A stretch of 64,000 nt of DNA from Hyphomicrobiales bacterium. Its GTDB lineage: Bacteria > Pseudomonadota > Alphaproteobacteria > Rhizobiales > JAJFHB01. The stretch lies in NCBI GenBank assembly GCA_021775755.1, contig JAJFHE010000038.1, positions 93,285-157,284 of the forward strand, read 5' to 3'. Of the stretch, positions 25,776 to 33,003 are shown piece after piece; position 1 is the first letter of the stretch; each line of letters opens with the position of its first letter. The notes under the pieces are model-generated. The model was not told the origin of the DNA. It saw nothing but the letters and a program-made list of their open reading frames with translations, and searched no databases. Both the position numbers and the translations under genes were made by a program.

Positions 25776-26058
25776 AGAGTGGCTCCGGTGCGCGAACCGC
25801 TGGGCTCGCTACTTTCCGATGGTGTCAGGTCTGCAGGTTGCCCCCGGCGGGCTTGGATCGCCGGAACGCTTATAAGTTTGATTGAACCGGCTCATACTCC
25901 AACCATCGGTTCTGTCAATGTGACAATATAGCGTGGTTCGGCCATGCAATCGGGCACGGGCCCGCGCAGGCTGGCGAAACCGGCACAAGTGCGCTACAGC
26001 AACTCCAGTTTGCCGGGCTCCTTTGTCCGAGCCGCCCTCGTAAGGAGATAACTCGACC
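25776..26058. promoter_or_regulatory. Divergent region between TauE and DUF6489 genes
   Basis: 283 bases holding the promoters of both neighbours. Two inverted repeats are visible: CCGGCG/CGCCGG (25844-25864, 9-base spacer) and TGTCA-ATG-TGACA (25913-25925). Either could be a regulator site; no matching regulator gene is adjacent. Confidence 0.35.
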
Positions 26059-26316
26059 ATGAAGATCTCGATCGACATCGATGGCTCGCCGGAAGAAATG
26101 CGAACGTTTTTCGGTCTGCCGGATATCAAACCGATGCAGGATGCGGTGCTCGACAAGGTGCAGTCTCAGATCGAGAAGAATCTTGAGCACACAGATCCCG
26201 AAGCGATCATGAAAACCTGGCTTACCCCCGGACTTGAAGGTTTTGGCGAGATGCAGAAAATGATGTGGGCGGCAACCATGGGCAAGGCGCCTGATGGCAC
26301 GAAAGACGGTGACTGA
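26059..26316 (+). CDS. DUF6489-family small protein
   Basis: 85 residues beginning MKISIDIDGSPEEMRTFFGL and containing KPMQDAVLDKVQSQIEKNL, the DUF6489 pattern. The family is small, cytoplasmic and uncharacterised, found in alphaproteobacteria. The ATG has AAGGAG upstream at 26041-26046. It stands alone, 52 bases before the first glycosyltransferase-like gene. Confidence 0.85.
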   Translation: MKISIDIDGSPEEMRTFFGLPDIKPMQDAVLDKVQSQIEKNLEHTDPEAIMKTWLTPGLEGFGEMQKMMWAATMGKAPDGTKDGD

Positions 26317-26368
26317 CATGCACGGGTGCGCGGGGTCGCCAGCGTCAAAAACGGTGTAGCGCACGATC

Positions 26369-27250
26369 ATGCGCGTGCTTGCCGTCTCCAACAAAGTTTC
26401 GCCGGGCTTTGAACGGTATCTTTTCTCCTGCCGGGCGCTAGGAATTGAACCCGAGATCCTCGGGATGGGCGAACCTTTCGCGGCGCCCGGAACCAAACTC
26501 GTGCGCGTGCGCGAGGCGCTGCGCGGTATGGACGATGACGAACTGGTGCTGTTCTCCGACTGCTGGGACGTGGTGTTCGTGCGCGGACTGTCGCATGTGC
26601 GCGAAGTCTTCGACAGTTTCGGCGCACCGCTTGTGTTCTCCGCCGAGCCGCACTTCCTTTATGTGAAACCGGGTAAATACGGCCAATGGAAACGCTATCC
26701 CACCGGGCATTCGGCGGGTCTTTACCGTTTCTTGAATTCCGGTGCGTGGATTGGCCGAGCCGGATACGTCGCACGGGTGCTCGACGATATCGATTGTCCG
26801 CCCGACTGGCCCTGCGACCAGACACTCTTCAACGAGTGGTTTATCGACCACCCGGACGGCCTTGTTCTCGATCACGAGCAGAAACTGTTTGCATCGACCA
26901 TTTTTCGCGAAGGGTTCGAGCGCTCGGATTTTGAGCTCGCCAATGGAGAGTTCCGGCACCGGCGCACCGGCACGGCGCCGTGCCTGATCCATTTCGGCGG
27001 TGAGAACCGCGTCTGTTCGAACCGCACCCTGTCGCTCGTGCCAACTGAGCTCTCCCGCGCCCCGATTGGATTTGCGGACCGGCTCGACTACGCCCTCAAG
27101 GTCATTCACCTCAAGGTCCTCTATGGTCTCGGGCTGCCGCCTTACCCCTTCGCCAGGCCGCTGGAATGGGGGCTTTATGTTGCGGGCGCTTCCGCCGCCG
27201 TTGGCGTTCTCGCAGCCTGCGTGCTAGGGATCTCCCACCTTCTCCAGTGA
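26369..27250 (+). CDS. PLOD-like glycosyltransferase, copy 1, membrane-anchored
   Basis: 293 residues resembling the glycosyltransferase domain of procollagen-lysine hydroxylases (PLOD/LH3). It shares the nucleotide-sugar and metal motif LFSDCWDVVF (Asp64, Asp67), the acceptor-side motif FLNSGAWIGRA, the CDQTLFNEWF motif and IHFGGEN near the C-terminus. A C-terminal membrane helix (residues about 267-289) would anchor it to the inner membrane. By family it should transfer a sugar, probably glucose, from a UDP donor; the acceptor is unknown. A close paralogue follows directly downstream. Confidence 0.82.
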   Translation: MRVLAVSNKVSPGFERYLFSCRALGIEPEILGMGEPFAAPGTKLVRVREALRGMDDDELVLFSDCWDVVFVRGLSHVREVFDSFGAPLVFSAEPHFLYVKPGKYGQWKRYPTGHSAGLYRFLNSGAWIGRAGYVARVLDDIDCPPDWPCDQTLFNEWFIDHPDGLVLDHEQKLFASTIFREGFERSDFELANGEFRHRRTGTAPCLIHFGGENRVCSNRTLSLVPTELSRAPIGFADRLDYALKVIHLKVLYGLGLPPYPFARPLEWGLYVAGASAAVGVLAACVLGISHLLQ

Positions 27251-27323
27251 ACACGGCGCCAGTGTCGGCTGCCGTATTTCGCATGGAGACCGGACTTGCA
27301 ATCCTCCCATTGTGACCTCAACC

Positions 27324-28193
27324 ATGCGTGTCCTGACCGTCTCCAGCAAATCAACACCGGGCCTTGAACGATATCTCGCCTCGTGCCGTCTCTTCGGCAT
27401 CGAGCCGCAAATCCTCGGTATGGGCGAACCGTTTGCCGGGTTGGGCACCAAGCTCCTGCAATTGAGAAACGCGCTGCGCGAAATGCCGGATGACGAACTC
27501 GTTCTGTTTTCAGACAGCTGGGACGTCGTTTTCCTGCGTCAGCTGGACGACGTACCCCGGATATTTGATGAATTCGGCGCGCCGGTTGTGTTCTCCGCGG
27601 AGCCGCATTTCCTCTATTTGAAGGACGGCAAGTACGACCAGTGGAAGCGTTACCCGGTTGATGCGTCCGTCGGCCTCTACCGCTTTTTGAACTCCGGCGC
27701 CTGGGTTGGGCGGGCCGGCCATGTCGCGGCCATGTTCGGCGACATCGACTGCCCGGCCGATGCCAATGACGATCAAACGCTGGTCAACGAGTGGTTTATC
27801 GAGCACCCCGAAGGGCTGGTGCTGGATCACGATCAGAAGCTGTTCGCCTCGACAATATTCAGAGAGGGGTTCGAATCAGCTGACTTTGAAATCGTTGGCG
27901 GACGATTCCGCCACCGCGGCACCGGCACGACACCTTGCCTTATACATTTCGGCGGCGAAAACCCGGCCTGCTCGAAACGCGTGCTCTCGATGTTACCGTT
28001 TGAGGTGCCGCAACTGCCGGTGAGTTTCAAGGCGCGTTTCGATTACGCCGTCAACATCGTCTGCCTGAGGGTTCTCTATGCCCTGAAGCTTTTCCCGTAT
28101 CCTCACGCGGTTCGTGTGAAGCGCGCGGTTTACGGCGCCGCTGCCGCCACACTTGTGGCCATCTGCCTGGCGGCTGTCATGCTTGCGGCCTGA
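27324..28193 (+). CDS. PLOD-like glycosyltransferase, copy 2, membrane-anchored
   Basis: 289 residues from the ATG at 27324 (a GTG at 27312 is also in frame). It is a tandem duplicate of the gene before it: 52 of the first 70 residues are identical by direct comparison. All motifs are kept: LFSDSWDVVF (Asp64, Asp67), FLNSGAWVGRA, DDQTLVNEWF and IHFGGENP. The C-terminal membrane helix is also present. Its last 17 bases overlap the end of the convergent antiporter gene. Same inferred role, possibly with a different acceptor or sugar. Confidence 0.82.
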   Translation: MRVLTVSSKSTPGLERYLASCRLFGIEPQILGMGEPFAGLGTKLLQLRNALREMPDDELVLFSDSWDVVFLRQLDDVPRIFDEFGAPVVFSAEPHFLYLKDGKYDQWKRYPVDASVGLYRFLNSGAWVGRAGHVAAMFGDIDCPADANDDQTLVNEWFIEHPEGLVLDHDQKLFASTIFREGFESADFEIVGGRFRHRGTGTTPCLIHFGGENPACSKRVLSMLPFEVPQLPVSFKARFDYAVNIVCLRVLYALKLFPYPHAVRVKRAVYGAAAATLVAICLAAVMLAA

Positions 28194-29466
28194 CTTCGGC
28201 ATCCGCCCGGACCTGGTTGCCATGCCGCAGTGGCATTTCGGGCACTGGTTCCGTTTCAGCGCATTCGCCCTGACGCGCGACCAACCGCCCGAATGCCTTG
28301 GCGAACGGTCCGGCCGTCGCGCCGTGCAGGATCGTGCTCAAAAGCACTGTCACCACCACGCAAGCCAATATCTCGTCTGCTCCTGAAACCGGATATTCCT
28401 GTAATATGAGCAGCGCAAAGAGAATGGATGCCAGGCCGCGAGGGCCAAACCACCCAAGGAACAGCTTTGTGGGCAGGGTAAGCTGTGTCTTCGCCAGCGC
28501 CAGGAATACAGGCGCAATGCGTACGATTGTCAGGCTCAGTACCGCATAGCCGACCACCGGCCAGCTGAGTGCTCGAAGTCCGTCGGGCACCATAACCAGA
28601 CCAAAGATGCCGAACGTCAGAAGTGTCAGCAACAGGCCCTCGGTTTCCATGAACTCTTCAAGAAAACGGAACGGCTGCGCAAGGCTCGCACCGAACACCA
28701 GCCCGCCTGTAAAGGCGGCAATGAACCCGTTGCCGCCAATGGCCTCTGCGGCGGCAAACACGAGGATGGCAAGAGCGATAACCGAAATGCCCTGGAACGG
28801 TGTGCTCATCCAGCCGCGCTTGGCTGCCGTGTCGATCAGTTTTGCGCCAAGCATGCCAATTAACACGCCGGCGAGCGGGCCCAGCGTCACCTGCTTGAAC
28901 GTAAACAGAGCTATCGATGCCGCATCGCTTTGATGTTCGGCCGGCGCACCCGCCCAGATCGCAAATATCAAAACGAGCGGCAGCGCGATACCATCGTTCA
29001 GGCCGCTTTCAACGTTGATGGCCTGTCTGATGCGGACCGGAACCGTCGGATTGGAAACGACATCCTGTCCCAACGCTGCATCGGTCGGAGCAAGAATTGC
29101 CGCCAGAAGAAACAGCATCGGCCAGGTTGCGTTGGTGAAAAGCACGCTGCCCACCAGTGCACCGAGCACGACCGTTGCGGGAAGACCGAAAACGAGCATG
29201 CGCTGTGGCAGATCGTGGTCTCTCAGCAAGCCTTTCAGGTCTATGCGGGACGCATCGGAGAACAAGACGAGGACTAGTGTTATCTCCGCGACGAGGTGTA
29301 TCGCCTCGTGACTGACTTCGAGGTGTACAAAGCCCAGGCCGCCGCCGCCCAGCCCCCAGCCCGCGAGCACGAAAAAGAGCGGCATCGTAACAATGGTTCC
29401 CGCGAGTCGTTTGGAGAAGAGCGCGTATGTGATAACCGTTGCGGCTAGCAGGATAACCGATGTCAT
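28177..29466 (-). CDS. Cation:proton antiporter (CPA family)
   Basis: 429 residues with about 12 membrane helices, of the Na+(K+)/H+ exchanger type. The ATG at 29466 has GGGGAAG upstream and starts directly in the first helix (MTSVILLAATVITYAL); reading further upstream adds 72 residues that overlap the divergent sigma gene. Conserved stretches include ILAPTDAALGQDVVSNPTVP and NVESGLNDGIALPLVL, which hold the ion-binding acidic residues of this family. The C-terminus is short and soluble. Ion specificity not predictable. Confidence 0.92.
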   Translation of the reverse strand: MTSVILLAATVITYALFSKRLAGTIVTMPLFFVLAGWGLGGGGLGFVHLEVSHEAIHLVAEITLVLVLFSDASRIDLKGLLRDHDLPQRMLVFGLPATVVLGALVGSVLFTNATWPMLFLLAAILAPTDAALGQDVVSNPTVPVRIRQAINVESGLNDGIALPLVLIFAIWAGAPAEHQSDAASIALFTFKQVTLGPLAGVLIGMLGAKLIDTAAKRGWMSTPFQGISVIALAILVFAAAEAIGGNGFIAAFTGGLVFGASLAQPFRFLEEFMETEGLLLTLLTFGIFGLVMVPDGLRALSWPVVGYAVLSLTIVRIAPVFLALAKTQLTLPTKLFLGWFGPRGLASILFALLILQEYPVSGADEILACVVVTVLLSTILHGATAGPFAKAFGRLVARQGECAETEPVPEMPLRHGNQVRADAEVRPQA

Positions 29467-29614
29467 GGCACAACTTCCCCATTCAACGTATTTTGGCCAG
29501 CACAAGAATTCCTTGCCGTGTGGCACTAACAAACTGATGTTGCGGCCATGACGAAGGTTACGTACAACCTGCGATAATGGAAACCCATACACAGGTAACG
29601 GTGGTGGCTTCGCC

Positions 29615-30199
29615 ATGGATGACGACGGTTTAGTCGCAGCGTTGCTCAGCGGAAGCGACACGGCGGCCAGAGAGTTGGTCACCCGTCATTCGCCATGGAT
29701 GCTGGCTGTTTCAAAGCGCATATTGAGAGATCCCGTGCTCGCGGAAGATTGCGTGCAGGAGGCGCTCATTGCCGCAATCACCAAAATTGCAACGTTTGAG
29801 GGCCGCTCCAGCCTTAAATCGTGGCTGCACCGAATTTTGATGAACCAGTCGCTGATGAAGCTGCGTGTGCGCAAACGTCGATCGGAAGATTCCATCGATG
29901 ATCTTTTGCCGGAGTTCTATGAAAATGGATGCAGGATCGAGGAAGTCGGAAGCCAATACCGCACGCCGGAAGAGATACTCGGCAGCCGGGAAACGGTTGA
30001 TCTGGTAAAGCAGCATATCGAACAATTGCCGGAGTCTTATCGTATCGTTTTGCAGCTTCGCGACATCGAGGAGATGACGACGGCGGAAGTTGCAGATGCG
30101 CTCGAATTGACGGAAACCAATGTGAAGGTGCGATTGCATCGCGCGCGATCGGCTCTCAAGAGCTTGCTCGAGCCCGTTATGCGAGGAGGTGGGTCATGA
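29615..30199 (+). CDS. ECF-type RNA polymerase sigma factor
   Basis: 194 residues. Region 2 is visible at VTRHSPWMLAVSKRILRDP and EDCVQEALIAAITKIATFEG, region 4 at LPESYRIVLQLRDIEEMTTA and NVKVRLHRARSALKSLL. The gene overlaps the following zinc anti-sigma gene by ATGA, the classic sigma/anti-sigma pairing. Divergent from the antiporter gene. Its targets may include the flanking antiporter or Rieske genes, but no promoter motif could be matched by eye. Confidence 0.92.
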   Translation: MDDDGLVAALLSGSDTAARELVTRHSPWMLAVSKRILRDPVLAEDCVQEALIAAITKIATFEGRSSLKSWLHRILMNQSLMKLRVRKRRSEDSIDDLLPEFYENGCRIEEVGSQYRTPEEILGSRETVDLVKQHIEQLPESYRIVLQLRDIEEMTTAEVADALELTETNVKVRLHRARSALKSLLEPVMRGGGS

Positions 30200-30510
30200 A
30201 TGCGCTACGCCGTACCGCGTTGAGAAATTGGCTGCACGGGGTCATGTTCAAGAGCGTTCCACTCATGATCAATTGCCGGGAGTTTGAGGGGTTCATACTC
30301 GAGTATCTGGAGGGAGACCTGACACGGCGGCAAAGTTTCGTGTTCGAGACGCATTTGAAAGTATGCCGCGAATGCCGCGACTATTTAACCGCCTACCAGA
30401 CCACCACCGACGTTGTGAAGCGGGTCTTTCAGGATGAAGAGGCACCGGTGCCCGAAACGGTGCCGGAAGATCTGATCAAGGCAGTCCTGGAAGCGAAAAA
30501 CGCGCGCTAG
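30196..30510 (+). CDS. Zinc-binding anti-sigma factor (ZAS type)
   Basis: 104-residue soluble protein with the zinc anti-sigma motif HLKVCRECRDYL (H-x3-C-x2-C) and an upstream Cys (MINCREFEG). No membrane helix is present, so it is of the cytoplasmic, RsrA/ChrR-like kind in which oxidation or zinc loss releases the sigma factor. Start uncertain: the ATG at 30196 overlaps the sigma stop; ATGs near 30244 and 30268 would give a shorter protein closer to usual ZAS length. Confidence 0.87.
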   Translation: MNALRRTALRNWLHGVMFKSVPLMINCREFEGFILEYLEGDLTRRQSFVFETHLKVCRECRDYLTAYQTTTDVVKRVFQDEEAPVPETVPEDLIKAVLEAKNAR

Positions 30511-30514
30511 AATT

Positions 30515-32131
30515 TCACATATTTCGCCGCAGACCGCCATAATTGACGCCGGTCAGGTCGGCAATCTCGCGTTTCCAGGTCACCAGATCGTCCACATTGA
30601 ACAAATCGAGATGGCGGTGCCCGCAAGCTCTTGCCAGAACTTTCATCAACTCGGTTGACGCTTCGAAGAAGTTGGCCAACCGCTTGGCCGATGTCTCGAT
30701 GATGAGTCTTGAAACAAGCTCCGGTTTCTGCGTTGCAATGCCAACCGGGCAGTTGTTGGTATGGCAGGCGCGCATGCCAAGACAGCCGATCGCCTGAATG
30801 GCGGCGTTGGAAACGGCTACCGCGTCAGCCCCGAGCGCCAGGGCTTTGGCGAAATCGGCAGGTTTGCGCAAACCGCCCGTTATGATCAAGCTGATGTTTT
30901 CGCGACCTGAGGTGTCGAGATGATGCCGGGCGCGCGCCAGGGCAGGAAGCGTTGGAACCGATATGTTGTCGCGAAAGATCACCGGCGCCGCCCCGGTGCC
31001 ACCACCGCGCCCGTCGAGAATAATGTAATCTACCCCGACCTCCAGTGCCGCATCTATGTCCTTTTCAATATGCTGTGCGGAGAGCTTGTAGCCAATGGGG
31101 ATGCCGCCGGTGCGGTCTCGCACTTGATCGGCGAAATCGCGTATCTGCGAAACTTCCGTCCAGTCCGGAAACCGGGGCGGCGACACGGCAGGCTCGCCTT
31201 CGCTCAGGCCGCGCACTTCTGCAATCTTGCCTTTCACCTTCTCACCCGGCAGATGACCCCCGGTCCCGGTTTTCGCACCTTGTCCACCTTTGAAATGAAA
31301 AGCCTGCACGCGTGCAAGCTTGTCCCAGCTGAACCCGAAGCGGCCCGAAGCCAGTTCATAGAAGTAACGGCTGTTGGCTTCCTGTTCTTCCGGAAGCATG
31401 CCGCCTTCTCCCGAGCAGATGCCGGTTCCTGCGAGCTCCGCGCCTTGAGCCAGGGCAACCTTTGCAGGTTCCGACAACGCGCCGAAGCTCATGTCGGACA
31501 CGAAAATGGGAATCTCCAGCCGGAGCGGCTTTTGGGCGCCCGTCCCGATTACCACTTCCGTACCTACTTCGTCGTCGTCGAGAAGCGGCGGTTTGTGCAA
31601 CTGCGCCGTAATAATCTGTATGTCATCCCAGGAAGGAAGCTCATCCCTTGGAACCCCCATGGCGTCGACGACACCATGGTGTCCGGTATTTTTCAAACCG
31701 CTCCGCGCGTAGCCCTGAATAAGCTTCACGTGCGGTTCCACCGGATCGCCGTGAAGGTCCGCGTAAAGGCCCTGATAGGCGTTGCGGTTATAGGGCTGCG
31801 GGTGTTCTTTTTCCCACGTGGAGATCTCGTCTTCATCGACCATCACGTCCGCGCCTTCGATCCAGGCGGAGAATTTGTGCAATATCTCTTTGTTCGCGTA
31901 TGCGCTGATGCCCGTGTCAATTCTGTAGTCCCAGCCGTGCAGACCGCAGATCAGGTTGTCACCCCTGACATGACCGTCCGAAAGCAGCGCGCCGCGATGA
32001 AGGCACCGGCCATAGAGCGCCGACACCTGTTCGCCGAAGCGGATGATCACCAGATCCACGTTGGCGACAAGAGCGTATTCCGGCTCACGGTCTTTGAGGT
32101 CGTTCCAGGTGGCCACCTTGACTTTGTGCAT
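30515..32131 (-). CDS. Rieske-glutamate synthase (FMN domain) fusion
   Basis: 538 residues in two parts. Residues 1-110 are a Rieske [2Fe-2S] domain with ligands Cys43-x-His45 and Cys62-x2-His65 (RCLHRGA; ICGLHGWDY). Residues about 150-538 match the FMN-binding glutamate synthase barrel: IFVSDMSFGALSEPAKVALA, GEGGM, KGGQGAKTGTGGHLPGEKV and DGRGGGTGAAP. A C-x5-C-x4-C at Cys450, Cys456 and Cys461 fits the [3Fe-4S] site of GltB. The glutaminase domain is absent, so it probably is a ferredoxin-like-dependent flavin oxidoreductase acting on an unknown substrate. It lies downstream of the Trk-like gene and close to a second Rieske fusion. Confidence 0.88.
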   Translation of the reverse strand: MHKVKVATWNDLKDREPEYALVANVDLVIIRFGEQVSALYGRCLHRGALLSDGHVRGDNLICGLHGWDYRIDTGISAYANKEILHKFSAWIEGADVMVDEDEISTWEKEHPQPYNRNAYQGLYADLHGDPVEPHVKLIQGYARSGLKNTGHHGVVDAMGVPRDELPSWDDIQIITAQLHKPPLLDDDEVGTEVVIGTGAQKPLRLEIPIFVSDMSFGALSEPAKVALAQGAELAGTGICSGEGGMLPEEQEANSRYFYELASGRFGFSWDKLARVQAFHFKGGQGAKTGTGGHLPGEKVKGKIAEVRGLSEGEPAVSPPRFPDWTEVSQIRDFADQVRDRTGGIPIGYKLSAQHIEKDIDAALEVGVDYIILDGRGGGTGAAPVIFRDNISVPTLPALARARHHLDTSGRENISLIITGGLRKPADFAKALALGADAVAVSNAAIQAIGCLGMRACHTNNCPVGIATQKPELVSRLIIETSAKRLANFFEASTELMKVLARACGHRHLDLFNVDDLVTWKREIADLTGVNYGGLRRNM

Positions 32132-32146
32132 GTTTGTTTCCCTTGC

Positions 32147-32184
32147 TTGAACCTCCGCTTCGGCCTGATTGCCGAGTGGTTCAA
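32147..32184 (-). promoter_or_regulatory. Nested inverted repeat between the Trk-like and Rieske-GltS genes
   Basis: Outer arms TTGAACC/GGTTCAA enclose inner arms CGGC-CTGATT-GCCG in the 55-base gap of this minus-strand unit. It could form an intercistronic stem-loop just before the Rieske-GltS start at 32131. Confidence 0.35.
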
Positions 32185-32186
32185 CT

Positions 32187-32867
32187 CTACGTTTTCTTGC
32201 TCATGCCCGCCGCGATGACGTCATGGTGAGCGTCGCGGGCAAGTATTACGAGTGTGTCGTCGCGCTCGGTGGTGTCTGTGCCAGAGGGACGAAAGACGAT
32301 CACGCCATCGGGTTTGCGGATCGCGGCAACCGTTATCTCTTCCGACGGAGGCAGCAGGGCCTCCAGCGGTCCATCGCCGTGCTTGACAGTATGCTCGGCC
32401 ACGCTGACCCCATCGGCGATTTGGGCCGTCCGCACATAGCCCTGTTTACGGGGGTCGATCTTTCTACTGATGATCAAACCAGCCGCTTCGCACATCCTCG
32501 CATCGACGGCCTTTATGCCGAGAAAGAACCAAACTGCAATCAGTGCAGCTGCAAACCAGAGAACCTGCAGTGCGACAGCACCTGTGTCGGTTCCGGTTTG
32601 GACGAGTGTTACGACAAAGGTCGCACCAAGGGACACGATCCCAAGATTGCCGATGATCATGAGCGCCGCAATCACCCGGCGTCTTACCGGATAGTTCGTG
32701 ATCATTTCAGACTCACCCGTTGTGAATCCCGTCGCGGTAAGAGCTGATATCGACTGAAAACGCGCAACATGGACGGGCAGGCCGGTGCGGCGAAGAACCA
32801 CCGAAGCGACGCGCACGACGATAACTGACATGGCAAGTATGATAACAACCGTGAGAGCGGCGACCAC
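32187..32867 (-). CDS. Trk-like membrane protein with TrkA-C domain
   Basis: 226 residues from a GTG at 32867 with GGGGGA upstream. Membrane helices lie at about 4-25, 63-89 and 97-118. Between the first two sits FQSISALTATGFTTGES (37-53), which resembles the pore loop of TrkH/KtrB potassium transporters. A TrkA-C (RCK C-terminal) domain follows at about 140-225 (KHGDGPLEALLPPSEEITVA; VIVFRPSG). It therefore looks like a single pore unit joined to a ligand-sensing domain, far shorter than TrkH. It may be a small channel-like protein or a regulator of a transporter; function unproven. Confidence 0.75.
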   Translation of the reverse strand: MVAALTVVIILAMSVIVVRVASVVLRRTGLPVHVARFQSISALTATGFTTGESEMITNYPVRRRVIAALMIIGNLGIVSLGATFVVTLVQTGTDTGAVALQVLWFAAALIAVWFFLGIKAVDARMCEAAGLIISRKIDPRKQGYVRTAQIADGVSVAEHTVKHGDGPLEALLPPSEEITVAAIRKPDGVIVFRPSGTDTTERDDTLVILARDAHHDVIAAGMSKKT

Positions 32868-32939
32868 CTGAACGTCCCCCTTTGAAACTGAAGCGACCGT
32901 CGCATCGCCAGCCCGGTTGCCCGCTACGCCGCTCTCGAA

Positions 32940-32975
32940 TGTAACCTTGATGTCGCGGAATCATCAACGGTTACA
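32940..32975. promoter_or_regulatory. Long inverted repeat in the divergent Rieske promoter region
   Basis: TGTAACC-TTGATG and CATCAA-CGGTTACA pair over 13 bases with one unpaired C in the right arm (14 bases) and a 9-base centre (TCGCGGAAT). It ends 28 bases before the Rieske-ThDP start at 33004. The size and position suggest a regulator-binding site for the divergent unit or a leader hairpin. Confidence 0.55.
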
Positions 32976-33003
32976 CGCAGGCGTTCAAAGTAAGGGAAGC
33001 ACG

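Noticed and set aside
32151..32190. GCCGAGTGGTT, like the D-arm of tRNA-Ser/Leu
   Set aside because: No acceptor stem, anticodon arm or T-arm can be built around it, and it abuts the end of the Trk-like gene.
30920..32218. 432-codon open frame on the plus strand
   Set aside because: Antisense to the Rieske-glutamate synthase gene with no recognisable domain.
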